DNA of 42,984 nt from an uncultured Bacteroidales bacterium (GTDB lineage: Bacteria; Bacteroidota; Bacteroidia; Bacteroidales; Muribaculaceae). The notes below the pieces were generated by a model, which saw only the letters and a list, made by a program, of their open reading frames with translations, was not told where the DNA came from and made no database searches. The translations under genes were made by a program, and so were the position numbers. The stretch spans positions 1-42,984 of the forward strand of contig CADBNR010000030.1 in assembly GCA_902796035.1 (NCBI GenBank), written 5' to 3'. Below are positions 1 to 10,400 of this stretch, piece by piece (position 1 is the stretch's first letter; every line of letters begins with the position of its first letter).

Positions 1-213
1 CATAGCCCGCTATGCTCCCTTCTCGACTTGCGATAATCCCTCAAAAATCCCCTTTGAATGAAAGAAAGTTAAAAGTAAACACACTCTAAGAGGACTATTC
101 TAAGATTCATACAAAAACTCGTTTTAGATGCATAGAGGTAACCCTACAGAATTGGCAGATAGTAATGAACTTTTCTACATTAATAATCTCAAATAATCAC
201 AGCTCACCATTCA
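1..213. other. Intergenic stretch at left edge, downstream of the res gene
   Basis: No gene is supported here. Positions 1-14 are a short inverted repeat (CATAGC-CC-GCTATG) that could be part of a terminator or of an element continuing outside the window. The reverse strand of about 1-60 stays open, but it is too short and too close to the edge to call. The rest is AT-rich and carries no recognisable signal. Confidence 0.4.
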
Positions 214-3200
214 CTATTTATTGGCTGTCATGGCATCAATGAGATCCTGATAACAGGTAACTTTGTGGTAGTGAACGGATTCAGTGGAAATTTCGTTGAA
301 CAGTTGCGTACAACAGTCAATTTTAGCATTTTCTATTGCGTTGAGCTGCATTGATTGTAGCGAGCCTTTGGTCTCAGCGATAAAGAAAATGTGTTTGACA
401 TTACCTTTCTGCATAGCAATCGCCCAGTCGGGAGCATAACTGCCGACGGGTGTAGGTATCTGGAACGAGCGCGGCAGCTTCGCGTAAACCACGACTTCGC
501 TTGCCTCGTCGAGGTCGTGGGCGAAGTTGCGCTCACCGAGACTGTCGGAAACAACATAGTCGGTTACGTGCTTGGTTGCCTGATATGCTTTATCAAATTC
601 CGCTTTGCTTGCAGCAGTGAAAATGTTGGAGTCATAAGTGCCATCTGTAAGATGGTAGTGGATATGATCTACAATCATTGTTGCTTTCTGCTCCCGAATA
701 ATCTGAACGACTTTGCGGATAAATTCTTCGGGGTTGTTGCGGAACAAAGCGAGCTTAGAAGGACGCAGACCTTGAAGAATCTTGGCGGCGGTGCGACGTG
801 TAATGTTCGCGCCCTTTGCCACCTGTCCGATAAGGTCGTATTTTACCGAGGAAGTGCTGACATCGGTCAACTCTTGTGAGGTCGATTTTGTATCGCCGAA
901 CTCTGTTACTTCCTGGGCGTCCTGTTGTCCTTCAATCTTAATATAGCGGAGAGTGCGAACTTGCAACTCGTCCGTGTTAAGATGAAGAACCGACTGCTTG
1001 ATCAACTCGTCAGAGTTGTAGCTGACGGTGTAAACATACTGATGGTTGATGGCTTTCCATAGAGCCTGAAACTCATCGCGATAGAAATTGGCGTTGAGCT
1101 TCGGCTCCGGTAATTTCGTCTTCGCTCCGTTCTCTGTCATGCCGTCAAGGAGAGACGGGTCAAAGATAGAGTCGATAAGGCGAGTAACACCCTCGGCCAT
1201 CGGTTGGAGCTTTGCACCAAGAGGCGCGAGCGTACCGGCTTCGCGGTCTGCATGATACTTCGGGGTTATGTTGCCAGATTCGTCAACATAATCATTATCC
1301 TCAAGATAGACCATGATACGGTTTGCCTCGCGGTCATTGATGACGTAGGGCTGTCCGTCGAGTATAATTGTCTTACCCTCGAAATAGTCAGAAGTCGCTT
1401 TAGATGCACGTTCACGCAGAGCCTCGCGGGTTTCACGCTGGAGAGCCGAAGTAAAGTCAGAGTAACTTTCATTGGCAATGACCGTCAACACATTTATGTT
1501 GTGGACTTCCTCGCCGAGCAATTCCTTGTCCTGACGAATGCCGTTGCGGTCTACACAGATACGCAAGCCTCGTCCAACTTCCTGACGTTTGGCGGTGGTT
1601 GAATTGCTGTGGCGAAGCGTACAGATTTGGAACACGTTGGGGTTATCCCAGCCCTCGCGGAGCGCGGAGTGAGAGAAGATGAAGCGGGTAGGCTCGTCGA
1701 AACTCAATAGACGTTCTTTGTCGCGAAGAATGAGGTCGTAGTCCGATGCTTCTTCCGACACGTCGGAGCCGCGCTTAGTTTTTGTTTCGACCATCTTGCC
1801 TTTCTTGTCAATGGAGAAGTAGCCGCGATGCACCTGATACGGATAGAAGCGGCGCAGATACTCGTTGTATTCCTCATCGAAGATGTGGAATTCGTCATTG
1901 ACAAGACGCGCGTATTCTTCCTCGAAGATAGTCTGGAACACTCCCTTTTCAGGTGCTCCGTCCTTGTCGTAGCGACGGTATTTAGCGACTTCGTCGATAA
2001 AGAAAAGCGACAGACACTTTATGCCCTTTTTGAAAAGCTGACGTTCCTTCTCAAAGTGGGCTTTGATAGTCTCGCGGATCTGAACGCGCTGCATGTGCAG
2101 TTCGTTCGTGTCGCCCACGAGGTCGCCCTTACGGAGGGTAACTCCGTTGGTGAACGTAACGTAGGCAGTGGGCTGAGTATTTGAGCCGGGGAAAATCTCG
2201 GCAATATCATAGCCCTTGTACTGGAGCAGTTCGTTGGACTCGACGTAGAGCGAATCACCGACACCGAGGGTTTTGAAATGACGGCGAGGCTCACCGGCGG
2301 CATTCTTGACCTCGATGCAAATACGTGCCATCGGGGGCTTGCTCGGTGAGAGGATAATGTTTTCGAGATACATATATCCGTTGGTGCCTCGCAGGTTTTT
2401 CAGTTCAAAACCGATAACCTTGATGCGCTTGACAAGACGCTCGCGGTAAGCGTCGAGAGCGTCGAGTGCATATACAGTGTCGTGTTTCGTGCGGTGAGTT
2501 GCAGAATAGTTCAAAACGAAAAGCGGGTTGAACTTTTTGAGTGCCGTCTGCGTAGCGGCACCCTCCATCTTCTGCGGCTCGTCCATGATGATGATTGGGC
2601 GGTTGGCGGCAATCACGTCGATAGGACGGCGAGAAGCGAACTCGTCACGCTTCGAGTAAATGATACGGCTTTCTTTTGAGCGTCCCCCCTCTTTTAGGGA
2701 AGCGGCAAAAGCCTGGGTATTGATAATCATCACATTCAGTCCCGCATCCTGCGAGAACTGGTCGAGCTGATTGAGGTTCGAGCTGTTGTAGACAAACCAA
2801 CGGGCTTTCTTTCCGTAATGCTCCATGAAGTGTTCTTCGAGCATACGGAAAGACTTAGCCACGCCTTCGCGGATAGCGATGCTTGGCACAACGATGATGA
2901 ACTTCGACCAGCCATAGAGCTTGTTAAGTTCAAACATCGTCTTGATGTAGACGTAGGTCTTACCCGTGCCGGTTTCCATCTCCACATCGAGGTTGACGGC
3001 ACCGAGTCCGTCAATCTTGGTCAAAGATTTGGAAAGAGGTACTCCTGCCGAAGTCTGCACCGAGTGAAGATTGTCGAGCAGTTGCTTGGCGGAAAGTTCC
3101 ACGTCAGCATTACGGTAGCCGTCATCGTCACCGTCGAAGCGAAAAGTACCTTTTTGCTGACGGCCCAGGTCGCGGCGGTAGTGAGTGCCGTCGCGATTTG

Positions 3201-3276
3201 GTTGCCCGGTGAAGATGGCGGTAGTATTGTTGACCGCATCCGTCTGATAGCCCTGAATCTTAAACTTGAATTTCAT
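214..3276 (-). CDS. res: Type III restriction enzyme Res subunit (DEAD-like helicase plus PD-(D/E)XK nuclease)
   Basis: ATP-dependent restriction subunit (1020 residues) of a type III restriction-modification system. With Mod it recognises asymmetric sites, moves on DNA using ATP, and cuts unmodified DNA. Visible in order: a Q-motif-like GYQTDA (9-14), Walker A TGTGKT (102-107), the DEPQ box typical of Res proteins (232-235), a later helicase motif HSALREGWDNPN, and an arginine-finger motif QEVGRGLR. The C-terminal endonuclease is marked by APDW (PD at 949-950) and ETKG (E968, K970), the PD...ExK pattern of this family. Length is normal for Res and no break is seen. It starts 5 nt after the mod stop, so the two are co-transcribed and probably translationally coupled. 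Family knowledge supports the function; the recognition site cannot be read from the sequence. Confidence 0.93.
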   Translation of the reverse strand: MKFKFKIQGYQTDAVNNTTAIFTGQPNRDGTHYRRDLGRQQKGTFRFDGDDDGYRNADVELSAKQLLDNLHSVQTSAGVPLSKSLTKIDGLGAVNLDVEMETGTGKTYVYIKTMFELNKLYGWSKFIIVVPSIAIREGVAKSFRMLEEHFMEHYGKKARWFVYNSSNLNQLDQFSQDAGLNVMIINTQAFAASLKEGGRSKESRIIYSKRDEFASRRPIDVIAANRPIIIMDEPQKMEGAATQTALKKFNPLFVLNYSATHRTKHDTVYALDALDAYRERLVKRIKVIGFELKNLRGTNGYMYLENIILSPSKPPMARICIEVKNAAGEPRRHFKTLGVGDSLYVESNELLQYKGYDIAEIFPGSNTQPTAYVTFTNGVTLRKGDLVGDTNELHMQRVQIRETIKAHFEKERQLFKKGIKCLSLFFIDEVAKYRRYDKDGAPEKGVFQTIFEEEYARLVNDEFHIFDEEYNEYLRRFYPYQVHRGYFSIDKKGKMVETKTKRGSDVSEEASDYDLILRDKERLLSFDEPTRFIFSHSALREGWDNPNVFQICTLRHSNSTTAKRQEVGRGLRICVDRNGIRQDKELLGEEVHNINVLTVIANESYSDFTSALQRETREALRERASKATSDYFEGKTIILDGQPYVINDREANRIMVYLEDNDYVDESGNITPKYHADREAGTLAPLGAKLQPMAEGVTRLIDSIFDPSLLDGMTENGAKTKLPEPKLNANFYRDEFQALWKAINHQYVYTVSYNSDELIKQSVLHLNTDELQVRTLRYIKIEGQQDAQEVTEFGDTKSTSQELTDVSTSSVKYDLIGQVAKGANITRRTAAKILQGLRPSKLALFRNNPEEFIRKVVQIIREQKATMIVDHIHYHLTDGTYDSNIFTAASKAEFDKAYQATKHVTDYVVSDSLGERNFAHDLDEASEVVVYAKLPRSFQIPTPVGSYAPDWAIAMQKGNVKHIFFIAETKGSLQSMQLNAIENAKIDCCTQLFNEISTESVHYHKVTCYQDLIDAMTANK

Positions 3277-3281
3277 AGGGC

Positions 3282-5180
3282 TTACAGGATTTTACGGATG
3301 GTATCGGGTGAATAGTGACGGAAGATTTGCTCGAAGTTGTCAAGGACATTGTCATTGGCGGCGGAAGCGTCACGCATTACGAAGTATTGCGGCTTCATCT
3401 TCGCAATCTCCGTCACGGTAGACTCGTTCACGTCGGTATCGAAAGTAGCGACAAGGTAAGTGCCATCGACAAAGAACACCTTTTTGCCGTTAACTTCCTT
3501 CTCTTCGATTTTTGCTGACAGCTCTATATTGAGTTCCGGCATCACTTGGAAAAGCAAGTCGAGCGGGGTGCGGTCCGACTTCACGTTGTCAACGGTCGTG
3601 AATATATTCTGAGCGTCAAAGTTCTCAGGCGTATAGAACACGTCCTCCATGTTAGACGAGTCGAGTTTGAGGACCCGGAAGCCGATGTCGAGGTTTTGGC
3701 CGTTCAGACCCGCTTCCTCTTTTATTTTTTTACCTGCTCGGCGAATACGTTCCTCTCCGATTTGACAGATGGTTTCGTAGCCAGCCTTGCGTGCTTCGCT
3801 CTTTTCGTCAGTTACTTCGGGAAGTTGCACCATTATAAACTTACGATGCCCTCCATCCTCTGCATTGAGTTTCATTACGGCGTGTGCTGTGGTCGCACTG
3901 CCACTGAAGAAGTCAAGAACAATGTCCGTAGAGGAAAACTCGGACAATTTGATTAACTCGGCAATTAAAGTACGATTTTTCGGATTATCGAAAGGCAAAT
4001 CAATTTCTTTAATGATTTGCGAAACCTCAATATCCGTCCAGTTACTTGTTCGTAAGGTGGTGTCAGTTGGTGGAACCCAATGGTAGACACCTCCGTTCTT
4101 ACCTTTGCCATTAAGGTCACGTTTAATAAAATCGGTTATACCTGTTTTCTCAGAGTATTCCTCTAATGTCATTTTCGATGCAAATTCTCTTTGGTATTTT
4201 TTGAAATTTGCAACTGCAATATCCGCTTTTTCTTTCGAGCTACGCCATTGACCTGTCTCAGGTGTAAACCCTAATACATCATAGCGCATTGTAGGTCTAT
4301 CCGCATTACTCCAAAAACCTTGCCATTGCCCTTCAGTTTTAGCCACGGCCTTTTTCTGTCTAAGTGCCCGCATAACAAAATCTTTTGATTTTGCATAAAC
4401 TAAGACGTATTCAAATCCTACGTTAAGAGTTTGGAGTCCATTATCAGCAAACTGGGAATTAAGGCTTTTAACTCTGCGACGAGTTAAGATAGTATTGCGA
4501 AAATTTGAAGCACCAAAAATTTCGTTACAAACACGACGCATATTCTCCAGCTCGTTATCGTCTATGGATATAAAAATTACACCATCATCAGATAATAGGT
4601 CACGAGCGACTTTCAGACGAGGATATATCATATTGAGCCAGTCAGTATGAAATCTACCGTTGCTTTCAGTGTTGCGTTGCATAGGGTCTACAACCTGATT
4701 GCCGTCTTCATCGAAAAGTCCGCTTGTCTGTTCAAATTCCTCTTTACCCTGTGCGAAGTCATCGTTATACACGAAGTCGTTGCCGGTATTATAAGGGGGG
4801 TCAATATAAATCATCTTGATGGCACCAAGATAGTTCTCACGTAGAACTTTCAGCACATCAAGATTATCGCCCTCGATATAGAGATTTTCGGTGTTCCAAA
4901 AATCAACGGAAGCATCGAGGTCTGGACGCAGAGTTTTGTCGGTTTCTTCATTGGCGAGACGGGATGCAGCACGTTTATCAGGCCATGTGAACTGATAACG
5001 TTCTTCTGCCTCGTCGAGCAAGTCCTTCGACAACTCATCGCGGAGTTTGTCGAAGTCGATGGCAAGTTCGGCGGTGCCGTCCTTGCTTATCCGCTCAGTA
5101 ACGCATTGAGGGAACAAAGCGGCTATCTTAGCCACATTGCCATCCGAAGCGTCAAGAGTTTTCATTTTCAATTTTTCCAT
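3282..5180 (-). CDS. mod: Type III restriction-modification Mod subunit, beta-class N6-adenine DNA methyltransferase
   Basis: Methylates adenine in the recognition site and gives the Res complex its sequence specificity. The protein has 632 residues. The catalytic motif IDPPYNTGND lies at 126-135 (DPPY 127-130), and the SAM-binding motif DFFSGSATTAHA comes later, at about 423-434. This motif order (catalytic first, SAM-binding second) is the beta class used by type III Mod proteins. The region between them, about residues 225-400, would hold the target-recognition domain, and its DNA (about 3950-4510) is clearly more AT-rich than both ends of the gene. The ATG at 5180 lies inside the end of the upstream gene (13-nt overlap); a second ATG five codons later is an alternative. 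No simple-sequence repeat that would cause phase variation is visible. Confidence 0.94.
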   Translation of the reverse strand: MEKLKMKTLDASDGNVAKIAALFPQCVTERISKDGTAELAIDFDKLRDELSKDLLDEAEERYQFTWPDKRAASRLANEETDKTLRPDLDASVDFWNTENLYIEGDNLDVLKVLRENYLGAIKMIYIDPPYNTGNDFVYNDDFAQGKEEFEQTSGLFDEDGNQVVDPMQRNTESNGRFHTDWLNMIYPRLKVARDLLSDDGVIFISIDDNELENMRRVCNEIFGASNFRNTILTRRRVKSLNSQFADNGLQTLNVGFEYVLVYAKSKDFVMRALRQKKAVAKTEGQWQGFWSNADRPTMRYDVLGFTPETGQWRSSKEKADIAVANFKKYQREFASKMTLEEYSEKTGITDFIKRDLNGKGKNGGVYHWVPPTDTTLRTSNWTDIEVSQIIKEIDLPFDNPKNRTLIAELIKLSEFSSTDIVLDFFSGSATTAHAVMKLNAEDGGHRKFIMVQLPEVTDEKSEARKAGYETICQIGEERIRRAGKKIKEEAGLNGQNLDIGFRVLKLDSSNMEDVFYTPENFDAQNIFTTVDNVKSDRTPLDLLFQVMPELNIELSAKIEEKEVNGKKVFFVDGTYLVATFDTDVNESTVTEIAKMKPQYFVMRDASAANDNVLDNFEQIFRHYSPDTIRKIL

Positions 5181-6862
5181 GTATTATGTTGTTTAATTTT
5201 AGACATAAGATGTGAAGAAGTAAGTGGATATTTTTGCTTAAGATACTCCGGGAAAGGCTGCATGAAACCGAACAGCCGATCTAAAACAGATGAACTCTTG
5301 GAGTGCTTTTTTATTTTTGAAAAATAGTCTCTTACAATTTTTTCAAAAGATTTATTTGAAAATAAATCTGCATATAATATTAAAGTATCTATGTCAATTA
5401 TTAGCAATTCTGAAATAGCTTTTGACACAATACCTTGTTGTTGTAATTCATCAGAAAAATATCTATTAAGAATATATGTTATGCCATAATTGAGATAGTT
5501 TTGGTTTCCTAAAACTAAAACTGGATAAATACGCTTAGGATGTGCTTTCTTATCCCAAATAAAATCCTCATCAATTAATGCTTTAACATTCGTGGCTAAT
5601 TGCTTTATTGCGCCAGCTCGGCCATTGTTTTTTTCAACGAATTGTGAATAAAGATAATTAGACACGACTTCATATGATAGTGATGTCTTCTCTTTGGCTC
5701 TAAAACTATAATCCTTTAGTTCAAAAAGGAAACACGATGACCAGTTTCGTACATAAAAATCTGGTGCTGACTTTTTTTGAATTTTATCACATTCTTCACC
5801 TGAAAGAGAGAAAGGACTATCAGGATATACACTTTTTTTGAGTAAAGGGAATAATAATATTTTTTCCGAAAAATCTGTTGATATAATTTTTCGAACTTTG
5901 TCGCCATTCCCAAAAGCTTCTGAAAGGTCAAAAATTAGACTTTGGTATAATTTACCAAACAAAAATGGGAGGCATATAACTATATACTCATATTCAGAGA
6001 CACGGATAAGAGGGTGCGCTCTAAAGTATGAATAATCGACATTATTGCTCTCATCAATCGTGCTATTTATTGAAATGGATAATTCATTGAAAAACTTAGG
6101 AGCTGGGTCACTATCAGAAAATACAAATCGACAATAGTGCACTTTACTATTATATGATTCAATAAATATTCCACATATCATTGAGATAAATGTGCGGGTA
6201 TCGGTGCATCCATATTTATCAAGCACTTTTTCAAGGCAAGGAGCCAATTCGCGATGAGACGCACAAAATTCTAAGAATAAAGTGGATTTGTAAACATATA
6301 CCAGTGGCGAAGTGAGAATATCAAAGTTGCTATAATCACTATTTTCGACTAAGGTAGCAGCAACTCCATTTGCTATGATATCCTTAGCTGTATCGATGTC
6401 GGCATTTTCGTAATTATCAGGTACACTAATATTTGTTACTATGCGTTCATTCGTCAATAAAAGAATGGTGAACAAATTAGCTCCCTTGATCTCTGCTCCG
6501 TTCTGAATTTTATCAAAGTTCCACGGGGAATGAGGACCTGAATTACATAACAAAATTTTGAGTAATTCAAGTCCCGTCTGCATACAGACAAGATGATGTT
6601 CTGCAATACTTTCATAGATTCTGTTTAGTTCTCTATCAAGGAGATGTATAATTTTTTTCCCTTTATCGTGTGGGAACAGACGAGAACAAATTTCATGATA
6701 ACCTGATGATAGTTTCCTATCATAAATAATTTCTAAAGCTAAATAAACAAGTTCAAGACGATCAAAGCGACATATAAGATTTTGGATATCAGGCAATGTG
6801 TCAAAGCCAAAATCTTTGAAATGAATTAGTATATTAGGTTGAATGAGACCTCTGTTTATCAT
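5168..6862 (-). CDS. Unrecognised protein embedded in the type III operon, with PD-(D/E)XK nuclease-like signature
   Basis: I do not recognise this 564-residue protein by overall similarity. Near residue 367 it has SAPDFYVRN followed at 378-384 by FLFELKD, which gives D368...E381-x-K383. This is the spacing and hydrophobic-strand context of a PD-(D/E)XK nuclease core. A helix with Q421 (AIKQLATNVKAL) follows, as is common in that fold. No signal peptide or clear membrane segment is seen. The N-terminal 350 residues look mixed alpha/beta with no motif I can name. The gene is much more AT-rich than its neighbours. It starts with ATGA on the DUF4391 stop (4-nt overlap) and ends 13 nt inside mod, so it is a true member of the operon. 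A second nuclease or an accessory specificity factor is an inference from motif and context. Confidence 0.85.
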   Translation of the reverse strand: MINRGLIQPNILIHFKDFGFDTLPDIQNLICRFDRLELVYLALEIIYDRKLSSGYHEICSRLFPHDKGKKIIHLLDRELNRIYESIAEHHLVCMQTGLELLKILLCNSGPHSPWNFDKIQNGAEIKGANLFTILLLTNERIVTNISVPDNYENADIDTAKDIIANGVAATLVENSDYSNFDILTSPLVYVYKSTLFLEFCASHRELAPCLEKVLDKYGCTDTRTFISMICGIFIESYNSKVHYCRFVFSDSDPAPKFFNELSISINSTIDESNNVDYSYFRAHPLIRVSEYEYIVICLPFLFGKLYQSLIFDLSEAFGNGDKVRKIISTDFSEKILLFPLLKKSVYPDSPFSLSGEECDKIQKKSAPDFYVRNWSSCFLFELKDYSFRAKEKTSLSYEVVSNYLYSQFVEKNNGRAGAIKQLATNVKALIDEDFIWDKKAHPKRIYPVLVLGNQNYLNYGITYILNRYFSDELQQQGIVSKAISELLIIDIDTLILYADLFSNKSFEKIVRDYFSKIKKHSKSSSVLDRLFGFMQPFPEYLKQKYPLTSSHLMSKIKQHNTWKN

Positions 6863-7458
6863 ATCAATTCTTTTAGCTTTTGAATTTCAAGAAAAAGTTC
6901 TCTTTTCCGGCGTGGCTGCTTGGTGGCGTTCATCTGACGCTCCAATGCAGCAATTTGGCGGAGACGTTTGTCGTGTTCTTCATCGACCTTAATTTGCTCG
7001 GTGAGCGACTTGTCTTGCTCGACCGAGAATTGACCGATAGAAGAAACGATAGACTGCCATACGGCATCAAGATTGAGGCCGGAAAGCCCAACTGTGGCAG
7101 AGTCCAAAGACTGCCACGTAGAGATAAATAACTTTGAGTGGTACACGGCAAGCATAGCCTCATCCTCGAAATGTAGGAGATATATTACGCGCTGCGGAAT
7201 ACTTTTAGCAAGAAGAACGATATTCTTAGGGTCAAAATCGCGAGTTTTGAGCGTGACTTCAATAACAAATATCTCCTTGACCTCTGCTCCTTCGGCGATA
7301 ACCGGAAGTGTACGAGGAGCAATCCAGTTAACGAAGTCAATGCGAGAAACGTCGCCATCGAAACTTTCACGTTGCGATGGTTTCCAGTCGAACCGCTTAA
7401 ATAACTGCGACTTAGGAAGCGGTCGCTTGACTTCTGTGGATTGTGGCAGACCTAACAT
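6859..7458 (-). CDS. DUF4391 domain protein of the restriction/helicase operon
   Basis: A small protein (199 residues from the ATG at 7458) of the DUF4391 type, which I know as a companion of SNF2-like helicases and type III-like methylase genes in bacterial defence loci; its biochemical role is unknown to me. The start MLGLPQSTEVKRPLPK fits the usual N-terminus of the family and lies one nucleotide after the helicase stop. A TTG four codons upstream (7470) would also be open. A beta-rich core (about 40-110) contains EIFVIEVTLK and RVIYLLHFED, and the C-terminal 45 residues are a charged helix likely to form a coiled coil. It overlaps the next gene by 4 nt (ATGA). Its conserved place between helicase and methylase suggests an adaptor or regulatory part of the complex. 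Confidence 0.82.
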   Translation of the reverse strand: MLGLPQSTEVKRPLPKSQLFKRFDWKPSQRESFDGDVSRIDFVNWIAPRTLPVIAEGAEVKEIFVIEVTLKTRDFDPKNIVLLAKSIPQRVIYLLHFEDEAMLAVYHSKLFISTWQSLDSATVGLSGLNLDAVWQSIVSSIGQFSVEQDKSLTEQIKVDEEHDKRLRQIAALERQMNATKQPRRKRELFLEIQKLKELI

Positions 7459-7459
7459 A

Positions 7460-10400
7460 TTATCGGACAATCAGAAAACATATTAACTCGAAATCGTCGA
7501 GGCCACGAACATCGTTGCCGAAAAGCGAGCCGCTATCGCCGTCGAGGAACGAAAAGAGGTCGGTGGATTCCTTGACCTTGATTAGTGACGAGATGGCATC
7601 GCCCAGTAGACGGGAGTAAGTACCCATACGCTGACCGTCGCGAGTCTCGGCATTGAACTTGCGGCAAAGGTCGAGGATAGGCTCGGACTTGCCTCGGCAA
7701 AGATGACGCATCCGGTCAAGGAGGTCTTTCGGGTCGAGGTGATCAACAATCACCTCCGAGTCCTTCGAGATATAGACCATATAGAACGGGTGAAGCCTGT
7801 TCTTGCGGTCGATGTTGATTTCGTTGTTGCGATTTTTGAGAACGAAAATCACACCGGAAGGCGCGTCTTGTGCCGACGGCACAATGGCATGGAGTCCGTG
7901 GGGAGTATGTTCTATGTCGTGGTTTTCACGCATATAGTCGAGCAAGTCAAGGCGGAATTCATTCAAGCCCAGGTCCATTATAGAGACGCCAGAATTCATT
8001 TCCTCAATATCGACGACTTCTTCTTTGAGTCGTTCCAACTGATCACGGCGATATTTGAGGTCACCCTGTTCTTCGGCCGAAAGCGGGTTGTCATCGCCGG
8101 TGGCGGTGAGAACCGATACTTTCATGCGAGCCTCGACACGACCTTTGAGATTGATGTAATCGTCAAGATCCATGTCGGGCCAATAATTGACCAACTGGAT
8201 AACCGCGTTGCGCGAGCCGATACGGTCGATACGACCGAAACGTTGGATGATGCGCACGGGGTTCCAGTGAATGTCGTAGTTGATGAGGAAATCGCAGTCC
8301 TGGAGGTTCTGACCTTCCGAGATACAATCGGTGGCGATAAGCACATCTATTTCCTCATCAAGGTTTGGATAAAGCGCAGACTTTTCTTTGGAGACGGGCG
8401 AGAAAAGTGTCAGGACTTTATTAAAGTCCATTTTCTCGCGGAGTTTGAGTGTAGAACGAGCTTCAACGTCTCCCGACACCAGGGCTGTGTTCAGCCCGGT
8501 ACGCTCCTTTATGAGCGGTGCGATGTTCTCGTAGAGATACTGAGCAGTATCGGAGAAGGCGGTGAAGACTATAATCTTTTTGTTGTCGCCATTTATTGGA
8601 TTGGCAAACTTATTGCGAATGTCCTCAATGAGCATCTGCAGTTTGCTGTCATGTTCAGGGGTGATGTCGGCAAGCATGAACAGCAACGTGTTCAGATTGT
8701 CGAGGTCTTTGGCAAGATAGCTGCGCCACTGAACATAATCCATATCCTCAAGCGCGATCTTCGTCTTCCTGTTACCGATGAAAACTGTGTCCTCCCTTTC
8801 GTCAAAGTCAAGGCCGTAAGAGAAATCATAGTCGCAGACCATTGAAGATTCATGTTTGGAAGCAAGGTCGTCAATGGCATTTATGGTAGCTTCGATATAT
8901 TTCCTGATTCGTTCAAGTGTAAGCCTGAAGGAGTTGACAGAACTTTCAAGGCGTTTGAGCAGGTTGATGCTCATAAGTTGCCTGATGCCACGTTCACGAC
9001 CACTGCGAGATAGATTTCCGAAGCGTCCGTCTTCGCGCACCTCCATGTACTTCTCCAGCTTGCTCGGCAAGATGAAGTCGGAGGGCGTGTAGATAGCGAG
9101 ATTAAGCTCGCTGACACTGACGAAAATATCATTGAAGCTGACCGCAGTAGGCAGGTCAGTAAGTTTCGGGGCACGGGAGATTGGTTTCAATCTCTCCGGG
9201 AACTTACCAATATCGGTAGTATCGTAATATTGCTCGATGTGCTTGCGCGAGCGAGCAATGGTAACGCTGTCGAGAACTTCAAAGAAATCGAAGCTCAACA
9301 TTTCAAGCAATGTCTTTGTAGTGCGCTCCTCGGCAGGGAGTTTGGACCAACGATTGAAAGCGGTCTGCGCCTGACGGAAAATATCGTCGAGCGAACTTGA
9401 CGTTTTGAGCTGCGCGTCCATAATCGAGCTGTCGCCCTCGTAAGCGAGGGCAAGCTGATTGCGCAGGTCATTGAAGCGATTGTTGACAGGGGTGGCTGAC
9501 AACATGAGCACCTTAGTCTTGACACCGGCCCGGATAACCTTGTTCATCAACTGGAGATAGCGGTTCTCGCGCGGATTCTCGTCGTTCTCGTCGGTGGTGA
9601 CTTTGCCGCCGTTGCGGAAGTTATGGCTCTCGTCTATGACCACGAGGTCATAATTGCCCCAGTTTATATGTTCGAGGTCGAGGCCGTTGCTTTGACCGGA
9701 CTGACGCGAAAGGTCGGTATGATAGAGAATATCATATCGCAGACGGTCGGCGACAAGTGGGTTATTGACGTAGTTGCTACGGTAAGTAACCCAGTTGTCA
9801 TGCAGCTTCTTCGGGCACAGGACGAGAACGGACTTGTTTCGGTTCTCGTAATACTTGATGACCGAAAGAGCGGTGAATGTCTTGCCGAGGCCCACGGAGT
9901 CAGCGAGAATGCAACCGTTGTATTTTTCCAACTTGTTGATGATGGCGAGAGCAGCGTCGCGTTGGAAGTTGTAGAGCTTGTTCCAGATAACGCTCGACTT
10001 GAAGCCGGTAGCTTCGTTCGGAAGCACATCTTCCGAAATGTCTTCGAGAAACTCATTGAAGATATTGTATAACGTAACAAAGTAGATAAACTCCGGGGAG
10101 TTTTCTTTGTAAGCGTTAGTGATGTTGTCAAGCACTTCTTCTGTAACGACCTGCAGTTTTGCACTGTCGTACCATACCTGATCAAACAGATTAAGATAGA
10201 ATTGCGACAACGGCGCATCTGTACGTTGAACAAACTGATATGCATTGTTCCCTCGTTCGCAGCCAAGGTCAACTGTCGTGAAGCCGGTTATCGGCATATA
10301 GTTGGTTTCATCTACGTTGATGAAACCCATCATATTCTCGTTGGTGCGGTTGGATTTGAAGCAGACTTTTCTACGAATCCAGTCAGCGCACTCTTTAGCG

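Noticed and set aside
7703-8845. A 380-codon open frame on the plus strand inside the helicase gene
   Set aside because: It lies wholly antisense to a helicase with intact motifs, and its product has no recognisable domain; it follows from codon bias of the real gene.
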